Shown in pieces: positions 58,414-64,000 of a DNA stretch of 64,000 bases. Source of the stretch: Durusdinium trenchii (lineage: Eukaryota > Sar > Dinophyceae > Suessiales > Symbiodiniaceae); NCBI GenBank assembly GCA_963970005.1, contig CAXAMN010005224.1, positions 1,232,186 to 1,296,185 of the forward strand, written 5' to 3'. Below the pieces are notes generated by a model. The model saw only the letters and a program-made list of their open reading frames with translations. It had not been told where the DNA came from and searched no databases. The first letter of the stretch is position 1; each line of letters opens with the position of its first letter. The translations under genes were made by a program, and so were the position numbers.

Positions 58414-59326
58414 GTCTTACACTCAAACAAACATAGAAGTGACACGTGACCCCATCATGATCCCCTTGGACCGGGCTTGTCCACTTCAGTTGTTGAAGAA
58501 AGGGTCCGACATATAGCAGCAGTTGACCCCCGTCGGGGTGCTTAATGGAGGATGGGAGTTCAACTCCTGATAGACCTGATAGAGGCCATATACACTCCTT
58601 GGAAAAAATCGTAGCTACCACGGAGTTCAAGCCACCTGCTTGGTCGGATTTCATGGTCTTCCGAACTCGCAGTGTAACCACCGACGTAACCAAGGGATGA
58701 TCGCTCCTAGAGAGATCAGAACTCACGGAAGATCGAACGACCACCGCCGATACGATCGAATGATGGTTCTAAGCCAACTATTGGTTTGCAGAGATTGTTG
58801 ATGTTTATAGGTGTCTCTAATTGTCCTTCAAAACTGACAGTTTCCCAAGGCCATCAATTCCTTAATCAATCCTTTTATGAAAAGACTAACTAGCTATTCC
58901 TAAACAAATGTTCAAGGTAGTAGACCAGGAAGGCCCCTGATCCTCAATATTAAATGTGCTTAAGGGTCCTCAATTGTGCGAAGTTGTTTCCTGAAAAAAT
59001 CGAGTAAATCTCAATATTCTTAAGCCTGCTTGGATGAGAACCTGAGAACCTTCTCTGTACCCTCCTTTAGTATAGTATAAAAGGATTGCTGAGAATATCT
59101 ACGTAGAACATGAGGAAGGAAAATGAAGAATTCTACTAATTGTGAATACTACAATCAATTGCAAAAGAACCCTCCCAGGAATCCACATTGGTTTTGGTGG
59201 TAGTTGGTTATAGAGGACCCCCCCCCCTTTGTCTAGAGGAGCGGGGGGCCCCCCTTACTAATCAGGATCAAACATTAATTTGGTGGGTTTGCACTGGATT
59301 GAACTTACCCGCCACAAATAAGTAGG

Positions 59327-59720
59327 TCAGAGTGGATGTATGGTAGATGACTTAGCATGCAGGTGAGCACTCCATTGCATTCCCGTTGGATCTATGCGGT
59401 TCTTTGGCACATCAAAGTCTGCGTGCCACTCTGCTCCCATGAGGACAATCTGCACTAGGATTTGCTGAAGCCACATTGTTTCGAAAGCACTTCCCTGACA
59501 AAGTTGCTTTGCATTGAAGCCGATACAACCTTTGCATAAACAACCCGGTGGATTGAACAGCGCGCCAGTGGCGGTGATCAAGACCCTCATGTGAGCAATT
59601 GGAAGTAAATTCCTGCATGTGTCATGTGTGTCAAGCCCTGTGAAAGTGAGAATTACAGGGGGATGTATCTCCTGTGGTGGAAATAGATGTGTTCTACCAT
59701 GGAAGCTTGCCACGTCCATC
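59327..59720 (-). CDS. 147-codon ORF, function unknown
   Basis: The frame reads HMRVLITATGALFNPPGCLC, KGCIGFNAKQLCQGSAFETM and IVLMGAEWHADFDVPKNRID. It looks protein-like but another minus frame is open over part of it. No family is recognised. Confidence 0.35.
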
Positions 59721-60721
59721 TCTTGAGCACCTGGGGGTGCTAAGCGGGTACTTCTTAAAAGGCCCAGCATGCGCCTTCGCTCTACGGCGACGCTGTCAAG
59801 CGACTAAGGTTGGTTTCGCGTTCCCAGGGCGCCACCGTGCGTTGCATACACGTTCCAATTGCGTGATTGAGTCCACTTAAACATAAACACTGTCCTCATG
59901 CAGCAATGTAGGACAAGAGCTCATTCGTTTGTTCATCGGATACGTAGACATGACGCGAAGAGCATCCGTCTTCTAACAACAGAAGACATTAGATACCGAG
60001 CGTTATTACCACCCCAGCCCATCCCCCCCGTGAACGTGCATCAACTACACTTTCCTCATGTATCGTAGACAACGACGACCAAATATAGGCCAACTACACG
60101 TGCGGTTTTCAAGGCCTTAGCATAAACAAGCACTGATTTAATTCCAATTGATTGTCAAAAAGCGTTGAACCCCATCTGAGCCATCCTTTCCCTTAATGGT
60201 GCGTGCTTTCGGCTGGGATCCCCTGCATAGCTTTTCGGAGGGTCTTGGCAAAGGCCAAGCCCTGAAGATGGAGCCCAGGAGGAAGAAATGATTCTGCTGT
60301 GGATGTGGATGGATTTGAAGCAAGCTTGGAGGATCATTAAGGGATATATATTATATACTGTCATTGGATTTCCATGCTGAGTGGCTGAAGCACACGAGAG
60401 CACACAACAACAACCGGCTACTAGAATACAGGTCAAATGAACCGGAAGCAGTACCAACCTACTACCAAGTACATGGCACGTTTTCGTCCTTTTGGCAGCG
60501 GCATCATGAGGCATCGAGGGGTGGCACACGACATGTTCTCCCTATAGGGATAGGATAGGTCAAGACCGAGCCGGGTAGGTCAACTGGTCTCCCGATTTGG
60601 AACCCGGTAAGCCATATGATATTCATAGCTGCCTAAGACTTCGCCTCTGTATCGTCACACTTCCAACGGCCCGAACAGGTGAGGGGCCTCACCAATTTCG
60701 CCCCAAAACATCGCCCCTCAC

Positions 60722-60775
60722 CTGGACACCAACGGCACCCGCAAAGGTCTTCCCCACGACATTCGCCACCTCCAC
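60722..60775 (-). CDS. 18-codon exon
   Basis: Acceptor CCTCAG and donor GTGAGG bound VEVANVVGKTFAGAVGVQ, 54 bases in phase 0. An upstream stretch (60775-60850) reads SIARTIREAFTRAGGAQSSS and may be the preceding exon. Confidence 0.5.
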
Positions 60776-61449
60776 CTGAGGACGATTGGGCTCCACCGGC
60801 TCGGGTGAACGCCTCACGGATGGTTCGGGCGATCGATTTTGGGTTCGGCTCGAGGGCCAGGCGAGTTAACTAACTCATTGGAGCTGCCGAGTCGCACGCG
60901 GCGAGGAACTCGAGGAACGTTTTGGGTCTTCCAAATGGCCATCCTCAAAGTCAATAGGCCCTATTTGGATCTATTTGGTAGACTCATCTTGCAAACCAAG
61001 GGCTTTTGGTGTGAGAGCAGCTGTGTGAATGGCAAGTGAATTTCATCCCGGACCGGAGTCCTGATTCCAAAGTGTATGTAGCAAAGGGGGGCATAGTTTA
61101 ATCAGCCAGTTTGTTCGAACCCATCAAACCATGCGATCCGGGTGAAGATCCAAAATCTGAGCAGTTCAATCAGTTCTTTGAACCCATTCCCACTGTATTT
61201 GAGCCTCGCCAGCACAATGGTCCCTTCCACCTTCATGCAGCCCGGCAACGTCAGCCAAGCTCCTCTTCAGAAACTGCGGCGGCATGCTGGCGGGACAGTC
61301 CACCGTCACCCCCAAGCGGGACAGCAGGCGGATGGGCGGAGGTCCACCGCGCCTGGCCGGGGTAAGACGGACCCAGCCGCTGAAGTGGAAAACGACAATG
61401 GTTGATCGCGCCCAGAACAGAGATTCAGAATGCATTGTTGATGTATTTT

Positions 61450-62800
61450 ACATTACAGTATATATGTTATAATGTTATATAATATTGCATGAAATCGTCC
61501 AGTCCAGCTATGCAACCATAGCTTTGGTCCGGGAGGGGGGTCGGTTTGGGATAGACCAGGGCAGGGTCGTCCCACTTCGCTGCTTAAAAGCAGCACGCTG
61601 ATGTTGGCAGCTTGAGTTGGTACAAACCACAAAGAGAATTTCTGCCCATCGGTTGGCTGCTTGGAGAGATGGGCACTGATCTAATTGGTTCTTGTTCTTT
61701 GTCCATCGCCATGGTCCTCCTCAGAGATGTGGGGAGAGACCAGCACGACCAGCACATCAAGCAGTCAGACTCGTCTGAACCATGGATGGCGCGTAAAGGT
61801 CCTCATAATCCATCGTCTGAAGCAATAACTCAAAGTATCTCGACACATCCAATGAACATCGAAGCTTCACTTTAGCTGCGTTGTTTTCGAACATTTGCAT
61901 AAGGTTATGCAAGTTGCCTGTAGAAATGAGAGAATCTCAAGAGCCCAAACAGTTTTGCATGCTGGCACACATGAGTCCCCTGCCAACATTTGCTCAGTTC
62001 GAGTCAAAGAAACAGGTTCTTCCTGTTTAACCCTGAGACATTCAAACCTGAACCTCTTATAACCTGCCATCAAATCGGTAGTTAAGTGTCTTGAAACAGG
62101 GCAGAAGACCATGAGCACCACCCCGTGTCACTTGTCAAAGGAAACATCGATGAGCAAACCCGCCATTCCTTTTTCATTTCTTCACGAATCAAAGAACCGC
62201 GTGGGAATGGGAAGAATTATATACAACTGTACAGCCTCCAAACCCAGCAGAATTGGCAAAGTGGTCATGGCTGAAAATCGGGTTTTACCTTCCCATGGGG
62301 TTTTCGACTTACAGCTGTTCTGCAAGAAAAGCTTCGGACGCCCTATGTTCAGCCACAGCCATGTAATACCTTACCCGCCTTCTGCTTCAGTTTTGCTCCA
62401 AGTTTCTGTTTCTCAGAGCACCCGAGAGCAAAGGCAGAAACAGGCATTGAAAGCTCACAGAAATCGATGAAGTGCTGTGGGTCAGACACTCAAAGATTGT
62501 CAGAACTTTGGTGAGCTTTTAATTCAAAGCTCCTCAGAGGCTCCCTCAAGCTTTGTTCTTGATAGATTCTCCTGCACGCAAATGCACTCAGGGTCCAAAT
62601 GATTCGGCCTTTGATTCATCCAACATCAGGTTCTCTCCACCCAAGCTCCCCAGACTGTTGTGGGGGTCTCAAATCGGCGTGCCAAGCTCAGTGAAACTCT
62701 ACGTATACTGAAGTCACCCAACCAAAACAATCTCTTCGCAAAGTTGAATGAAGGGGCCACGAAATGGTGCGCTAGTCTAGGGCCCTGACCGACTATGACT
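61450..62800. other. No gene recognised
   Basis: A plus-strand frame at 62111-62470 (119 codons) is open but has no motif. The remainder shows no exon-like islands. Confidence 0.3.
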
Positions 62801-62832
62801 ATTGGTGGATCTTTACATAGTCAATTGGATCC

Positions 62833-63234
62833 TTACGACCGGTTTGTTTCGTGGGAGTGGTCCGCTCGCTTGTTCGACGTCGAAGAGATGGGGCGCTTGT
62901 TCTGGCGCCAACGACGGGTGTCAAACATTGTAAAATAACGTATGACATACGTGTGGCCAACGACGCTGCCTTGGAGCTTGTCTGCAATAAACCAAGGAAA
63001 TGTTGGCGCCGCTTCCGGATGAAGCTCTGGAGGTTCTGAAGAACAGGAGCATACCGCCTCAAAGTTGTCTGAGGCAGCACCACCCAGTCGGATGAGGATT
63101 TGGGCATCAGTCGAACGCCAATTGAAAAGGGGGCCCTTAATCAAGGGCCAAAAATATCCGAAAATGAAGACCTGGCCAGCGGCTTTGACACACGTATAGG
63201 GACAATGAGATTTCGGCTTTGTTTTTTTTAGCAA
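62833..63234 (-). CDS. Coding-like ORF
   Basis: The frame reads NWRSTDAQILIRLGGAASDN and PEAAPTFPWFIADKLQGSVV. Two minus frames are open; this one is preferred on composition. It lies downstream of the PAN exon on the same strand. Confidence 0.3.
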   Translation of the reverse strand: MLKKTKPKSHCPYTCVKAAGQVFIFGYFWPLIKGPLFNWRSTDAQILIRLGGAASDNFEAVCSCSSEPPELHPEAAPTFPWFIADKLQGSVVGHTYVIRYFTMFDTRRWRQNKRPISSTSNKRADHSHETNRS

Positions 63235-63519
63235 GAGGTTAGGGAACTCCCTGTAGCTCTGGACGGCTCCCTGTTTAATCGAGAATATGCTATTAACCCC
63301 GGCTCCTTAGCTTCCCCCTCAGCACCAGCTAGTATCATTGTCATGGTCTTCTTCAGGTAAAATATGGTAAAATGATCTAAACAGTCCCACATAGTCCAAC
63401 CACACCAAGCTAAACTTGGAACAAGTTGGCCCCGAGATTGTTGGATAGGCAAAACAAGCAGAATCGCCCTCAAAGAGTCCTTGATGCCCAACATTGCCAA
63501 ACATACAAAAAGCCAGCAC

Positions 63520-63663
63520 CAAGTTGCAAGCACGCAAAGCCCTCCAATGCTATAGTGGCCTGAATTTGCTGGCTCCAGACTTCGCAGCGGCCCTGTGAAA
63601 ACTCGACGCCGCTGCAACCCAGTCGGCCCGTGCAGGACCACATGCAGGCGTCCAAGGAGGTGT
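63520..63663 (-). CDS. PAN/apple domain exon
   Basis: Acceptor GGTCCCAG and donor GTGCTGG enclose TSLDACMWSCTGRLGCSGVE, then FSQGRCEVWSQQIQATIALE and GFACLQ. The C-x3-C, later C.GVE and C.VW cysteine pattern is that of PAN/apple modules, which bind proteins or sugars and usually sit in secreted or surface proteins; many such exons occur in Symbiodinium genes (from memory). The remainder of the gene was not identified. Confidence 0.65.
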
Positions 63664-64000
63664 CTGGGACCACCTAGCACTGCTTGGTGTCTGGAACAAT
63701 TCTGACTAGTGCGATGAAAGTTGGGACTTGGATGAAAGTTGGGAATCTTTCTGTTGGGGCTCATTTCCTCACTCTCTACCAAGTGCGAGTCGGATCAGGT
63801 CGGGTCATTCTGGCTGTGTCAACGGATGTAAATCTCCATGTGTGCAAGCGAAGCCCAAGAACACATTGGGTTCAGCCAAAGGCCCCCCAGCCAGTCATCG
63901 ATGTTTGCTCAATCAAAATCAATGGCTCGTTGTGGGTCGGTATCCTGCGCTGTTGGAGACCCATTGGCCTCATAGTAGCTCATCAAGTTGTCGCTTTTGT

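Noticed and set aside
58873..58890. GAAAAGACTAACT, part of the element TIR
   Set aside because: Similarity stops after 13 bases and no rest of the TIR follows.

Overview
The window looks like nuclear DNA of a dinoflagellate, most likely a Symbiodiniaceae coral symbiont. The reasons are: coding sequence in many short GC-rich exons with AG|G acceptors and some apparent GC donors, separated by AT-richer introns; almost all coding signal on one (minus) strand over about 60 kb; low-complexity CT, TA and GGTTC tracts; the dispersed 21-bp minisatellite that reads VEAIA(T/S)R; a PAN/apple exon of the style common in these algae; and a virus-like helicase relic. No prokaryotic operon, rRNA, tRNA or CRISPR array was seen. 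All calls come from reading the sequence; no database search was run.

Layout. 0.9-35.4 kb: many short minus-strand exon islands in long introns. They include a coiled-coil-rich series at 8.3-16.9 kb, a frame-broken coding stretch at 14.98-15.70 kb and a SAM-methyltransferase motif I exon at 35.35 kb. Small foldback (MITE-like) elements lie between them. 36.4-37.7 kb: an AT-rich, plus-strand, frame-broken SF1 helicase of virus-like type. 37.79-54.78 kb: a candidate 17-kb DNA transposon. 55-63.7 kb: more minus-strand exon islands, ending in a PAN/apple exon.

The main discovery is the 37,791-54,778 block. It is bounded by 47-bp terminal inverted repeats (43 of 47 positions identical), and its genes all read from the right end to the left end. 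They are: (1) a DUF7869-like transposase candidate whose first ATG is about 113 bp inside the right repeat; (2) a complete-looking C5 cytosine DNA methyltransferase in seven exons with motifs I, II, IV, VI, VIII, IX and X; (3) a long unrecognised NLS-starting protein, followed by a GIY-YIG nuclease-like exon; (4) an unrecognised protein ending at 40,529; (5) a protein ending in KRPAA/KKP repeats and an MBD-like C-terminus, stopping about 109 bp inside the left repeat. No reverse transcriptase was seen. My inference is a large DNA transposon carrying its own DNA-methylation writer and possibly a reader. Retrotransposon-borne DNMTs are, from memory, known in Symbiodinium; a TIR element with a DUF7869-type protein carrying one would be different.

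Exon boundaries are by eye and approximate unless a splice site is named. Islands are reported separately because I could not join them into full transcripts with confidence.
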